A stretch of 64,000 bases of DNA, taken from positions 609,076,677-609,140,676 of the forward strand of contig NC_081405.1 of NCBI RefSeq assembly GCF_030272615.1. Direction: 5' to 3'. Made by a program: the position numbers and the translations under genes. Positions 1-9,990 of this stretch are shown here, in pieces (position 1 is the first letter of the stretch; every line of letters begins with the position of its first letter). The notes beneath the pieces were generated by a model. It was not told the DNA's origin and ran no database searches. It worked only from the letters and a program-made list of their open reading frames with translations. This DNA is from Cryptomeria japonica (taxonomy: Eukaryota; Streptophyta; Pinopsida; Cupressales; Cupressaceae).

Positions 1-76
1 TTTATCGGAAGTAAATAACAAATCAACGCAGAGGCTATATACGTAGAGGATATATCCGACTAAGAAAATATTCAAA

Positions 77-970
77 ATGTCAAGTAATATGAGAGTGGAA
101 GATAGACTCGAAGGAGCCTCCAACTTCATTTCCTGGAAGATACGAATCATTGCCATTCTTGAAGAACTAGAATTAGAGTCTTACATAGAAGAAAATCTAG
201 ACATGCCAAATGATGAACCAAAGAAATCTACCTGGAAAAGGCGTAATAATAAAGCAAAGAAAATAATTATTGACTCAGTCAGAGATCATATTCTTCCATC
301 TATAGCCAAACTGCCTAAAGCATATGAAGTATTTAAAACCATTAAAAATACATATGAAGTTAACAATGCGAGTAGAATATTAACCTTGAAACAACAACTT
401 TTAAACATAAAGATGAATAAAGATGATACAATATCTACATACTTTTCAAGGATATCTGAAGTAAAAGACCAATTACAAACTATTGGAAATGAGGTAGATG
501 ATCAAGAAATCTCTCTCATAGCCCTAAGAGGATTACCAATTTCATGTGAATCCTACATTCAATGTATTAGCAGAACACCCCCCTTACCCAAATTTGAACA
601 ACTTAAGAATGAGTGCATTCAAGAGGAATCTCAACTAATCTCAAGAGGATTGGGGACAAATAAAGAAGGAGAAATCCAAGCACTTAATACAAATACCTTC
701 AATAAAAAGAAAAAGTTCTCCAAATGGAAGAGAGGAAATAAAAACCATCAGAAAAGAGATATGTCTAAAATTCAGTGTTACAAATGTGACAAATATGGGG
801 ACACTCACAAGAATTGTCCAAAAAGGAAGAAAACACAAGCTAGTCTAGCCAAAGTCAAAGGAGAAAACTCACTTTTCTTCTTAGCCCTATCAAGCGAAAT
901 AAATACAAATAAAAACACTTGGATCGTAGACAGTGGAGCATCAAGGCATATAACTGGATTCAGAAATTAG
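77..970 (+). pseudogene. Copia-1 gag and start of protease
   Basis: First part of the polyprotein, which packages RNA (gag) and cleaves itself (protease). The start at 77 begins MSSNMRVEDRLEG, followed by a copia-type gag domain with the family pattern F-x-x-W-K near residue 17. A zinc knuckle lies at 776-817: CYKC is present, but the histidine expected after the glycine is replaced by Asp (GDTHKNC), so zinc binding is doubtful. The protease active-site motif DSGAS is intact at 929-943. Reading stops at a TAG at 968-970; the same frame continues immediately with recognisable protease sequence, so this is a nonsense change and not a real end. Highly A-rich, lysine-rich coding sequence. Confidence 0.88.
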
Positions 971-2575
971 TTTGAAACACTTAACGGGCACTCAAGTGAA
1001 GAGGTTACTATTGGAGATAACTCCACATATCCTGTGAAAGGAATTGGGACCTGTACTATCAAACTAAGAAATGGAGTATCTCTACAATTAAAGGATGTTT
1101 TGTTTGTACCTAGAATAAAAAGAAATCTAGTCTCAATCTCAGGCCTAGCTGATCAAGGATATCGGGTTACTTTCAATGAAGATAAAGTTCTACTCTGGCC
1201 TAAAAATACAAATATAAAAAATGCCATAACAGTACGTTCAAGAGATGGTAGAATATAGAAACTATGCAGTGATCAAAAGAAAGCACTAAATCTTGAAGTT
1301 TCAAATAATAATGAATTATGGCACAAAAGATTAGGACACCTAAGATATAGTGCTCTATCCAACATAAAGAAGATTACTTCAGGACTACCCCAACTAACAT
1401 CTAAACACACAGACATTTGCAAATGATGTGCCTTGGGAAAGAATGTGAAAGTTTCTTTTCCCTCAAGCGAGCACAAATCAAAAGTTATTTTAGAACTAAT
1501 TCACTCAGACCTAGGTGGTCCCATGTCAACACCATCCCTAACTGGATCCTTATACTACATAATCTTTGTTGATGACTACTCTCGAAAATCATGGATATAT
1601 TTTCTAAAGTGCAAAGACTCAAATGAAGTACTATCTAAGTTCAAAGAATTCAAGGCACTAGTAGAAAACCAGTCAGGGAAGAAAATTAAGGTGTTAAGAT
1701 CTGACAATGGGGGAGAATATACATTTGACAACTTCAAAGACTTTTGTAATTCTATTGGGATTAAGAGGGAATATACTGTACCATATAATCCACAACAGAA
1801 TGGAGTAGCAGAAAGAAAGAACAGAACCATAATTGAAGCAGCAAAAGCCATGATGCATGACCAAAACTTACACACTTCATTCTGGGCAGAAGCTTCAAAT
1901 ACAGTAGTCTACATTCAAAACAGATGTCCGCACTCAGTTCTAGAAAACATAACTCCTGAAGAAGCTTTTACAGGGAACAAACCAGACTTAAGTCATTTAA
2001 GGATATTTGGCTGTCCCGTATATATACGTGTTCCTAAAGAAAAGAGGACAAAACTAGAACCATCCGGAGAAAGAGGTATCTTCATTGGCTATAGTGAAAA
2101 TACTAAAGGATATCGCATTTACATTCCAAGGAAAAAATCTGTTGAGATAAGTAGAGATGTAAAGTTTGAAGAAAACACTACACTCAAAGAACCTAAGGAT
2201 GATAACATTACTAAAGAAGAAGAAGATCACATAACTGATATTGAGAGGGAGAATATCATAGAAAATTCCAAACCTTTAGACACTGAGAGGGAGGACATCA
2301 TAAGAGCTTCTGAACCTCTTGTTGATGAAAATATTGAAACACTCAATAACAAGAAAAGACCTCTATGGGCAAGGAAAATGATTGAAGAGATTAATGTAGA
2401 ACCAAATGAAATTTCCAAAGAAAATAAGAGAACAAGAACTCTAAAATGTTATGCTGCACTTCTAACCGAACTCACAAATTCTGAACCAACAAATTTTAGA
2501 GAAGCCTTATCAAAAAAGGCTTGGAAAGATGCTATGGTTGAAGAATATCAATCTATACTAAAGAATGATGTTTAG
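971..2575 (+). pseudogene. Copia-1 protease C-terminus and integrase
   Basis: Continuation of the polyprotein in the same frame, with stops at 1256 (TAG), 1424 (TGA) and 2573 (TAG). The integrase zinc-binding part is seen at about 1318-1435 (LWHKRLGH, then a C-x-x-C pair broken by the TGA). The catalytic core follows: first Asp in HSDLGGP (about 1502), second Asp in RSDNGGEY (about 1698), Glu in GVAERKNRT (about 1801), so the DDE triad is present. After it comes the GKG-like copia region (FGCPVYIRVP, about 2007) and an acidic linker. Integrase joins the cDNA to host DNA. No frameshift is visible. Confidence 0.88.
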
Positions 2576-4009
2576 GATATAGTGCCTAGACCAAAAGACA
2601 AATTAGTTGTCTCATCCAAGTGGTTATTCAGGATCAAATATGCATCTGATGGCAACATTGAAAAACATAAAGCTCGCTTTGTGGCCAAGGGATTCTCTCA
2701 GAAAGTAGGAATTGATTATGAAGAGACATTTGCCCCAGTTGCCCGGTATACGTTAGTAAGAACAATCATTGCAATTGTAGCATCCAAAGGATGGAAAACT
2801 CACCAAATGGACGTAAAGACTGCCTTCCTAAATGGTTCAATTGAAGAAGAAGTATATATAGAACAACCAGAAGGATTCACCATACGTGATAAAAATTGCT
2901 ATGTTTGTAAACTAAAGAAAGCTCTCTATGGGCTAAAACAAGCACCTAGGGCCTGGTATGCAAGGATAGACAACTATCTCTCCAAACTAGGGTACTCCAA
3001 GAACCTAGTAGATCCCAATATCTACTTCAAGGCTTCAAATGGCAATATGATTATATTGGTCCTTTACGTGGATGATCTTTTGATAATAGGAGAGGATAAT
3101 CTCATTGAGAAATGTAAGCAAGATCTGGCAGCAGAATTCGATATGAAGGATCTAGGGCTTCTACATTATTTTCTGGGATTAGAAGTATGGCAAAAGAAAA
3201 ACTACATCTTCCTAAATCAAGGAAAGTACACCACAGATATTCTAACTAGATTTGGGATGATGGAGTGTAAGCCATTAGCTACACCAATGGAAACTAATTT
3301 TCACAAGCTAAAAATTGAGGCAGAAGATTCAGAACCTACAGATCCCACACTCTACAGACAAATCGTCGGTTCTCTCATGTATTTGGTAAATACTCGTCCT
3401 AATATTTGCTATGCTACAAATGTATTAAGTCACTTCATGTGTGAACCTAAGAAGACACATCTAATGGCTGCTAAACACATTCTAAGATATTTACGAGGCA
3501 TAATCGGATTTGGCTTAAAGTATGAAAATGTTGAGATTCAACTTGAAGGATATTCTGATTCTGATTGGACCGGAAGTACCACTGACCATAAAAGTACTAC
3601 AGGGTGTTGCTTCAGTCTTGGTTCTGCTATGATATCTTGGTTCAGTAGAAAACAGTTAGCAGTTGCACAAAGCTCCACCGAAGCAGAATATATGGCAACC
3701 TCCATGGGAGCTCGTGAAGCGGTATGGCTAAGAAAGTTATTATTTGGATTATTTGGAAAAACTCTGAATTCAACAATAATTCACTGTGATAATCAGAGCT
3801 ATATCAAGCTCTCAATAAATCTAGTTTTTCACAATCGATCCAAACATATTGAGATCCCTTATCACTACATAAGAGATATGGTAGATCGAAACGTCATAAA
3901 CCTAGTGTACATCAGTACTGAAGAACAAAATGCCGATATCTTCACCAAGCCACTCGCAAGATTGAAGATAAAATACTTCAGAAGTAAACTTGGTATGACG
4001 AGATTATAA
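2576..4009 (+). pseudogene. Copia-1 reverse transcriptase and RNase H
   Basis: About 475 codons in the same frame as gag, begun after a TAG at 2573 that replaces what is normally the Trp of a W-x-[ILV]-VP motif. Reverse transcriptase motifs run in order: KARFVAKGFSQ (about 2669), QMDVKTAFLNG (about 2808), YGLKQAPRAW (about 2928) and the catalytic YVDD at 3065-3076, all intact. RNase H follows: SDSDWTGS (about 3556), STEAEYMA (about 3676) and a C-terminal ADIFTKPL (about 3934). Ends at TAA 4007-4009. This is the best preserved enzyme part in the window; it copied the element's RNA into DNA. It is dead only because of upstream stops. Confidence 0.92.
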
Positions 4010-4098
4010 TTGAGATTATTAGGATGAAATTCCTACCATGTGTAATTTGTTCATGAATAAATAAGTAAAATGTATATTGCAATATTCTAACTGTGTTC

Positions 4099-4357
4099 AA
4101 GAAGATGACGATCTTCTTATGTTTAAGGTTACTATTTCAAGGTGACGATCTTGACAATAGTTGACCAAGTGTCAAGATTGACTACATTAAGTTGTTGTCC
4201 CGGACTGTACCGGATATCTTGATCCTAAAGTATGTGATCATCTCATGATTGACTTCTTAAGTGATTGTCCCGGACGGAGCCGGATATCATGATATTGAGT
4301 TTATTGTCATGACAAGACTATATTAAATGTTGTCCCGAATTGTGTCGAAAGTCATGA
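4099..4357 (+). repeat. Copia-1 tandem stem-loops between pol and 3' LTR
   Basis: Non-coding stretch between the pol stop and the polypurine tract. Two hairpins share the loop GACG on different stems: 4099-4118 (8 bp) and 4137-4154 (7 bp with one G-T). Three related units of about 50 bases follow, each closed by an outer stem and holding an inner 6-base hairpin loop. Outer stems are 4172-4178/4216-4222, 4243-4249/4286-4292 and 4307-4313/4351-4357. Inner stems are 4200-4203/4210-4213, 4270-4273/4280-4283 and 4336-4338/4345-4347. Stem bases change in matched pairs between units while the loop text TTGTCCCG is kept. This suggests RNA structure; the role (packaging, dimerisation, 3' UTR) is inference. 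Confidence 0.75.
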
Positions 4358-4532
4358 CAGAATATGCTCCCATGAAAATTACTTAGATCCACTCCTACTA
4401 AGAGGGAGTGTTAAGATATAGCCCTCATGAATCTAACTAATGGTAAATCAGTTATTATCTAGAGAGTGATATATTAATAGAGCATACAGTTTGGAAATTA
4501 AACATAAACAAACTAATTGTTATGAACGGTTG

Positions 4533-4592
4533 CCTCCCTAGGGACATGTCCATACGTGGCAACTGCCATGTATGGACATGTCCCTACGTAGG
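4533..4592 (+). promoter_or_regulatory. Long hairpin in the Copia-1 LTR upstream of TATA box
   Basis: Two 29-base arms (4533-4561 and 4564-4592) are reverse complements with 3 mismatches and a 2-base loop. Each arm contains GGGACATGTCC. The left arm reads TACGTGGCA, which holds ACGTGGC, the core of the plant abscisic-acid response element; the right arm has lost it by one change. It sits just upstream of a TATA-like TATTTAAA at 4608-4615, so an LTR enhancer is likely, but that is inference. Confidence 0.6.
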
Positions 4593-4607
4593 AAACCTTT
4601 CCTCTTG

Positions 4608-4615
4608 TATTTAAA
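4608..4615 (+). promoter_or_regulatory. TATA-like box of Copia-1 LTR
   Basis: TATTTAAA about 200 bases into the LTR and just downstream of the hairpin. Position and text fit a Pol II TATA box of a plant LTR. Confidence 0.45.
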
Positions 4616-5195
4616 CCGGATTCAATGATGGAGATGATCAATAACTCACAACAATCAGTCTTCCAGAATTGTTGTCATTATTCTTCGATCCATATTTAAC
4701 AACACCATAATCCATGAGTTCTCTAAAATTTTTGTCATTGATTCTTTGGAAGAGCACGAAACCACAAGAAACCTTTGGTAGTAATTCCATCCTACAGTTC
4801 ACACCCTGATTGGTAGAAATCCATTCTTCTAAACTGTTGTCACAGGATGGCCAAAAATTTACTAACTTACCAATGATTCCTACTTAATTTTAATAGACTT
4901 GAATTCATGCCTATTTCCATGTTTGAATGATCTACCCTGATTTTAATGGTTAAAGCTTTATTTTTGCATTGGGTGAAGCAGATGATGAAGCAGTTTACGC
5001 AGAATGGGAGGAGTTCCATCAATTGATCGGATGAATACGCATCTGATCTTCCAATCGAACTGTCATTAGGGGCAGCATGAGAACAAGGGGACACATAATC
5101 TTAGTATCAAAATTTTTTATTGTGATTAACTTTACCTGTTGAAAAACTATTTAAGAGATTTCAGTCTTATTGATCGTATGATCAGCCAGAAACAA

Positions 5196-5232
5196 TGACA
5201 TTCAATCTGAGACGTGACATTCAATCTGAGAC
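5196..5232. repeat. 18-bp direct repeat
   Basis: TGACATTCAATCTGAGAC occurs twice, at 5196-5213 and 5215-5232, separated by one base. Confidence 0.85.
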
Positions 5233-5258
5233 ATATATACAGCATCATGCCATAACCA

Positions 5259-5286
5259 TCCTGCCAGCTGTTGGCAGCTGGCAGGA
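5259..5286. repeat. 12-bp perfect hairpin
   Basis: TCCTGCCAGCTG, loop TTGG, then its exact reverse complement. GC-rich in an AT-rich region. It could be an RNA hairpin or the scar of a small transposon. Confidence 0.8.
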
Positions 5287-7392
5287 ACTACGCTGCATTG
5301 CAGCTCTTGTTATCTAATGCTTTTGATTTGATTCAAAATTGTGGGTCTTTTTTACGTGTGCTCAAGCTACGTTAAAGAGGGTTTTATCTAAGCAGATGAT
5401 ATTTAAAGGGCAGTCAAGAAGTATGATTTGTTTAATGGCAAGGGATGGATGGGTGGGTGGGATTTTCCCAATAATATTTTTAAAGAAAAAGCCCCACTAT
5501 GTCAGTATATACATGCCATGAAAATTTCCCTTTAGTCTAATAATTGCGACATCTTTGAGAATGAGCTACTGTTATTTTCTTATCTAATTTCTTCAACAGG
5601 GGCAAATCAATTTTCTGACCTTTTCTATTTAGTGCATCGACGAGTGCTCCACCAACCACATCACTAGAAGGTTGAGAAGGCTCCTACAATGGAAAAGATT
5701 GTGGGGTTCCAAAGGGATATTATGTGAGCTTCAAATTTGGAGATAATGTTCAGCAGATGGACAAAATCGACAAGGAGGTGACGAGAGAGAACTCTCTAGA
5801 TAATTAGTACTCTCTGCCTTTTCCCTTAATTCCATACGGAATAGCTCTTTGTTGTTTTTGGCTAGTTTTACTATGAAATTTGTAATTATCTATAGTGCTG
5901 TTATATTCTAGTCTTAGGGTCTCTAATCTCCATATTTTGGGTTAGTGAATAGCTTATGAGATTGAGAATACTCTCTAAGCTAGTATCTGAGTGGTCTCCT
6001 GTTTTTAAAACTTTTTCAGTCTGAGCTACAAGATCACCAGCTCATTTTATCATATATTTTCTATTATGTAAATTTTTATATCTAGTTATTAATACAAAGT
6101 ATGCGTTCACACTTTGCCTTTAAAAAAAATTAGAAAATTGTGAACAATTCTTTGTATTTATCATGATTTCTATTGTTAGAACTTGATCCAATCTCTTAGT
6201 AAAGTGAACTAATTCTTTCCACTATATGGTCGATAAAGTATTTAGATATTTAATGTGTTGTGGCATATTAAAGTGTCGAGAAATGCAAGTTTTTTTATAT
6301 TTTATATTTTTGTGTATATGAAATAAAATATTGCAAGACATGGGTAGGAAAGAGCATATATTTATTATTTTTAGATATTTGTGTTGATTGTACATAAATA
6401 TAATCATAAATAAAATTGTTATTTTTTATTTTAAAATAATATTTCAATTAAATCATTTAATTATAGGTATAATGAGTACTATTAGATTTTACATCTATTT
6501 TAGAACTACAACTAATAAATTAGATGGCCTTTATTTTCATTTACTTTTGATAATAATTTGTTATGAATATATAATCAAATTTTCCTTATGTTTAATTTTA
6601 GTTCATATAAAATATATTTAAGAAGATAATTAGCTAAGAGCATGAGGTTTGATTGAAAGCATAAAAAGCATAAAGGGAATACACTATATTTAAGAACTCA
6701 TATAGAATATGATATATAGATCAAGTTGGGACATAGGGCAACATAACATTATTAAATGTTCTTAATCTTATGATAAAAGATTTAAGTGAAAATTTTCCAA
6801 AGGTTTTTTAAATAAACATAATAGTCCAAAAATAGAACTAGTTATAGAAACCCACTTATTCATACCAACACAACCCCTTAAGAACAACATAGGAAAAAAT
6901 ATATAAATATGAGAAGATGGGTCACATCTATAAGATTGGTGAGATATCTGAATAAATGAGAGAAACACAGAAAAAAAAAAAATTTGTGTTAAAAAAATTC
7001 ATTTCCAAAGAAAAAGTAAAAAACATAGAAAAGTTTTATATGAAAAATAAGAAAAATAAAATCAATTGTAAGAAAAAGTCCTTTCTATAAAAAATAATGA
7101 AAATAAAAATTTAGGTGAACACCTTGAATGTCAATTTTGTTACATTAATGATATGCTTAACATGAAATGTTAAAGATAGTCCAAGATCAACAAACTAAAC
7201 TCCTCCCCTATGCTGATATCTTCTCATTCCTAGAAGAAATACGAAGAACGATATCTAAGGATAAAATTATTTAGTCTTCTTAAATATTATAATATAAGAG
7301 TCACAATCTTAACTAAGGAAGACGACAGTGTAGAAAAATGTGAAAACTAATGAAAAGCATTCACAACTGATGATAATGAATCTCCATTTTCT

Positions 7393-7574
7393 GCTAGCTT
7401 GCTTATTTCCAACCAGAAAAATTATGTACAGTACTATAATTGGGGGATAGGTTTTTACTATAAAGCTATCAAACAGGTCGAAAAGCTAGCTTGCTTATTT
7501 CCAACTAGAAAAGTAAAGTACATCACTATAATTGGGGGATAGATTTTTACTATAAAGCTAACAAACAAGTCAAA
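7393..7574. repeat. About 91-bp tandem duplication inside copy A
   Basis: Two units, 7393-7484 and 7485-7574, each beginning GCTAGCTTGCTTATTTCCAA and containing CTATAATTGGGGGATAG. Copy B has a single unit (about 38888-38985), so the doubling is specific to this copy. Confidence 0.85.
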
Positions 7575-7779
7575 ATGTTTGCTGGAATATTATGATCCAT
7601 TGTTTGTGAATCATAACAGTTCATATAATTGTAAACCCACATAAACAAGCATATTTACAAACATTGACTGTAAGCCAAGCCTTCAGGCTTTACTGTACAG
7701 GAGCGATCGCTGACATAACCTATAAATCATTATAACGATATGGGTATTCTTTTTCTAATGTATTTAATGCCTGACGGGT

Positions 7780-7855
7780 GGTGCAGATTCGAACCCAGCT
7801 ATTAATTATGTATACAGCGTTACAGAGAGATGGCTTTACGCCCCTACGATATGAT
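7780..7855 (-). other. tRNA-like stretch with B-box
   Basis: On the minus strand GGGTTCGAATCTGCACC (about 7782-7798) matches the T-arm / Pol III B-box of tRNA genes. It is preceded by about 55 bases (GTAAAGCCATCTCTCTGTAA) that recur in copy B at about 39340-39405. I see no full cloverleaf, so this is at most a tRNA-derived relic or SINE head. Confidence 0.35.
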
Positions 7856-7908
7856 TATTGTTTCCACACGCTTTCAGTTAGTTTCGAAGCATGACTTTCT
7901 GCATAATT

Positions 7909-8014
7909 TCAGAGTCCCTCCAGGGAACAATGAAGCTTCTGTCTGAGATGTTTGTCAGCGTTAATATGCTTAGTTACGGAAGCTGCAATTTGCTCCAGCA
8001 ACTCTCCCTGGTCC
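7909..8014 (-). pseudogene. Orphan last exon of a TIR-only gene
   Basis: On the minus strand an AG acceptor (8015-8016) is followed by a 106-base exon encoding DQGELLEQIAASVTKHINAD, then ten or so further residues ending CSLEGL and a TGA (7909-7911). It matches exon 2 of the TIR gene at 50698-51521 in splice phase, first residues (DQG-LLE-I) and position relative to the intron. Intron similarity continues to about 8170, but the TIR exon expected beyond is not found. The exon is therefore a leftover of a second gene copy. Its reading extends past the point where the partner gene stops, ending with the shared HCSL text. Confidence 0.7.
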
Positions 8015-8650
8015 CTGACAAACACGAAAAAACAGTCAGTTAGAAAAAATCTACACAAGCAAGCGTAGAAGGCTGGTTGATGTAAGCAAAAACCGTAAAA
8101 AGCGCTGTAAAAACACTGGAGAAAAGGATAGAAAAGTTACCCTATATGTTTCTTGCAAAGAAGAAAATGTTTGGCTCAGGAAAGAAAATCTGGATGAAAC
8201 AAATATCTTTTTGAATGCGTAGTTTTATGAAAAGCGAATAGATAAAAAGGTTTTATTATGAATAAGTATTAAAAAAAATTTATGGGTAAAGTTTTAGGGA
8301 GAAAGAAGAAATACAATTGTCAATCTTTCATATGATCATAAAAAAAGGTCAGTATTATTTGGAGAGTCAAAATTCTTATTTTTCAATTAAGAATAAACTC
8401 TCATCAACTTAAATGTGATATAAGGCAATATAAGAGACGTAGAGAAGGATGAAAAGAAAATGTGTACTTTTTTGCAATATCAAGACAGTGGAATTCCAAA
8501 AACACTTTACTATGCAATGCACTGCCTTCAAAGACATCGGAAACAAAAATGTCAATATTGTGTTAAAGCTGGTTCAATCATTAAATATATCAAAACATAC
8601 ATTATAAAGTATGTATTTCTATAACAAAATATAATGTACTTAAATTGGAG
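8015..8650. other. Gene-free stretch: intron relic and copy A remainder
   Basis: 8015-8170 aligns with the intron of the TIR gene (50777-50930). The middle is AT-rich and unrecognised. 8550-8650 aligns with 39640-39722 of copy B, ending AAATTGGAG exactly where the LINE tail begins in this copy. Confidence 0.55.
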
Positions 8651-9389
8651 TTTTTTGTTTTTTTTTTGGCGTAGAGGCGAACCCCATATATTAATATTAT
8701 AGAATAATAAAGATAATAAATAGTCACATAGAAAAAATTTGGTTGAGCCAAAAGGGAGCTCAAAACTAATGGAAGAGAAAAGAAACCGCAACATAATAGC
8801 TACCACACGCATAGCATATTGTTATAGATTACAATGAATATTTTGCATCCCTACAGTTAGGTGAAGAAGACTAATATGATAAAAAATAGTATTTGTGAGT
8901 GTGAACCTATCCATTGAATCCATCCATGGTAGTGGCATTTGGAGATCCAATCAAATTCTTGAGCATGTTCAACTCCAACAATACAGGAACTGTCAACTTC
9001 AACACCTTATTTACAACTACCTCAATTATGTCAGTCACACATGCAATTGACTTCTCATGCCCCTCAACCTAGCATACTCTCGTAGGGCAAACAATTGTAT
9101 GCCTTGTAAAAAAACCAATTGACTGGCCTTGTTGAGAATGTTAGAGATGTTCTCAAATTTTCTAGAATCCTCAGCCCAAGAATGGACTAAAATCAAATCC
9201 CTCCAAGAGAAACCCAGAAAGGGATTTCCTATTCATGAGCACCAAGGTGCACCTCCTCAACACTTGAGAGTCGTTGAAGCATTCTTGCACATGAACGATG
9301 ACAATTATGAAAAGAAATGAATCTACAAAACTGAGGGTGATTAGTTAAAATACACCATCCTAAATCAAAAGACCATGCAGAAAGTGGAT
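8651..9389 (-). repeat. LINE 3' UTR and poly-A tail
   Basis: Non-coding end of the LINE after the RNase H stop. The minus strand ends ATATATGGGGTTCGCC, then CTCTACGCC, then A-runs, a closing pattern also seen at the second LINE (about 53605-53660). No other gene is seen here. Confidence 0.65.
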
Positions 9390-9990
9390 CTAAAAAATCA
9401 GAGCACAATAAATGATGTAGGGCCCAAGGGCCTCTCTATGGATGATAGAAGAGGCCTCATCGAATTGGAGGAGACAGTCCCTAGAGAATTTGATGATAGG
9501 GTCGGATTGAGCACACCCCCTATTCGCCAATGAATCTGCTAAGATTATTCCCTCTTTGTAACAATGAAGAAGCTCATAATTTTTCAAGGAGTCTAGAAGT
9601 AGCCAAACTTATTGCAACACATACTAAATGCCCCAGCTGTGCAAGATTCTCTTTCTAAAAGCATTGATAATAAGCAAAGAGTCATCCTCAATTAAGATGT
9701 TCAAAATTTGAAGTGATTTAGCCAACAATAGACCTTGGAGAAGGGAATGTTCTTCGACCATATTATTAGAAACATCTAGGAAATGAAATGCTGATGTTGC
9801 CAAAATGTTTTCTTTATGGTCCCTAATTACACACTCGCCACCTTCTTTTCTTGGATTGTGTTTGGTTGTGCCATCAAATTTTATTTTGAACTTCCCTTTC
9901 AGAGGTGGAATCCAATTGATTTTTGATCTATCTATTTTTCTTTTGTGGGGTTGGAATGAGATTCTTGTAAAAGGGAGCTTCATGTGTTCC
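9390..9990 (-). pseudogene. LINE RNase H domain
   Basis: C-terminal RNase H of plant L1 ORF2 (RVT_3 type), in two overlapping pieces. 9983-9624 reads WIPPLKGKFKIKFDGTTKHN, with the first catalytic Asp in the FDG motif, followed by GGECVIRDHKENILA and a region with the Glu-containing EEHSLLQGLLLA. 9587-9390 carries the closing helix and the typical LADSLANRG motif. A frame change separates them. RNase H removes the RNA strand after first-strand synthesis. Ends at a stop at 9390. Confidence 0.75.

Larger units (their letters stand above)
1..4810 (+). mobile_element. Copia-1 LTR retrotransposon, 5' end outside window
   Basis: A Ty1/Copia element in the plant order gag, protease, integrase, reverse transcriptase, RNase H (77-4009), followed by a structured non-coding stretch, a purine-rich tract (about 4400-4408) and the start of the 3' LTR at 4409. 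The 5' LTR and primer site must lie just upstream of base 1, because the gag start follows after only 76 bases. Integrase preceding reverse transcriptase separates Copia from Gypsy. The whole coding stretch stays in one frame over 3.9 kb; its only visible lesions are four in-frame stops. The right boundary is approximate because no 5' LTR is available for comparison. Confidence 0.9.
4409..4810 (+). repeat. Copia-1 3' LTR
   Basis: Begins TGTTAAGATATAG directly after the purine tract AGAGGGAG. It contains a long hairpin (4533-4592) and a TATA-like box 16 bases further on. The 3' end is not fixed because the partner LTR is outside the window; the CA near 4800 (CTACAGTTCACA) is a plausible terminus. 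Confidence 0.65.
4811..6899. other. Gene-free stretch
   Basis: No coding region I can support. It holds a direct repeat of 18 bases (5196-5213 and 5215-5232), a 12-bp perfect GC-rich hairpin (5259-5286), and from about 6050 a very AT-rich tract whose short open frames look like chance. No clear transposon ends seen. Confidence 0.6.
6900..7865. repeat. Duplicated segment, copy A
   Basis: Colinear with 38370-39410 (copy B) at a level where long words are still identical. Examples: GTAAACCCACATAAACAAGC at about 7631 and again at about 39186; TATAACGATATGGGTATT at about 7731 and 39288. The pair continues after a gap as 8550-8650 versus 39640-39722. It contains no gene I recognise. Since no transposon signature accompanies it, I read it as duplicated host sequence around a TIR gene. 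Confidence 0.75.

Noticed and set aside
6388..6621. 77-codon frame in very AT-rich DNA
   Set aside because: Ile/Tyr/Phe-rich composition expected by chance in AT-rich sequence.
8040..8260. Exon 1 of the orphan TIR gene
   Set aside because: A GTAAC donor-like site occurs on the minus strand near 8160, but the sequence upstream of it does not read as a TIR domain.
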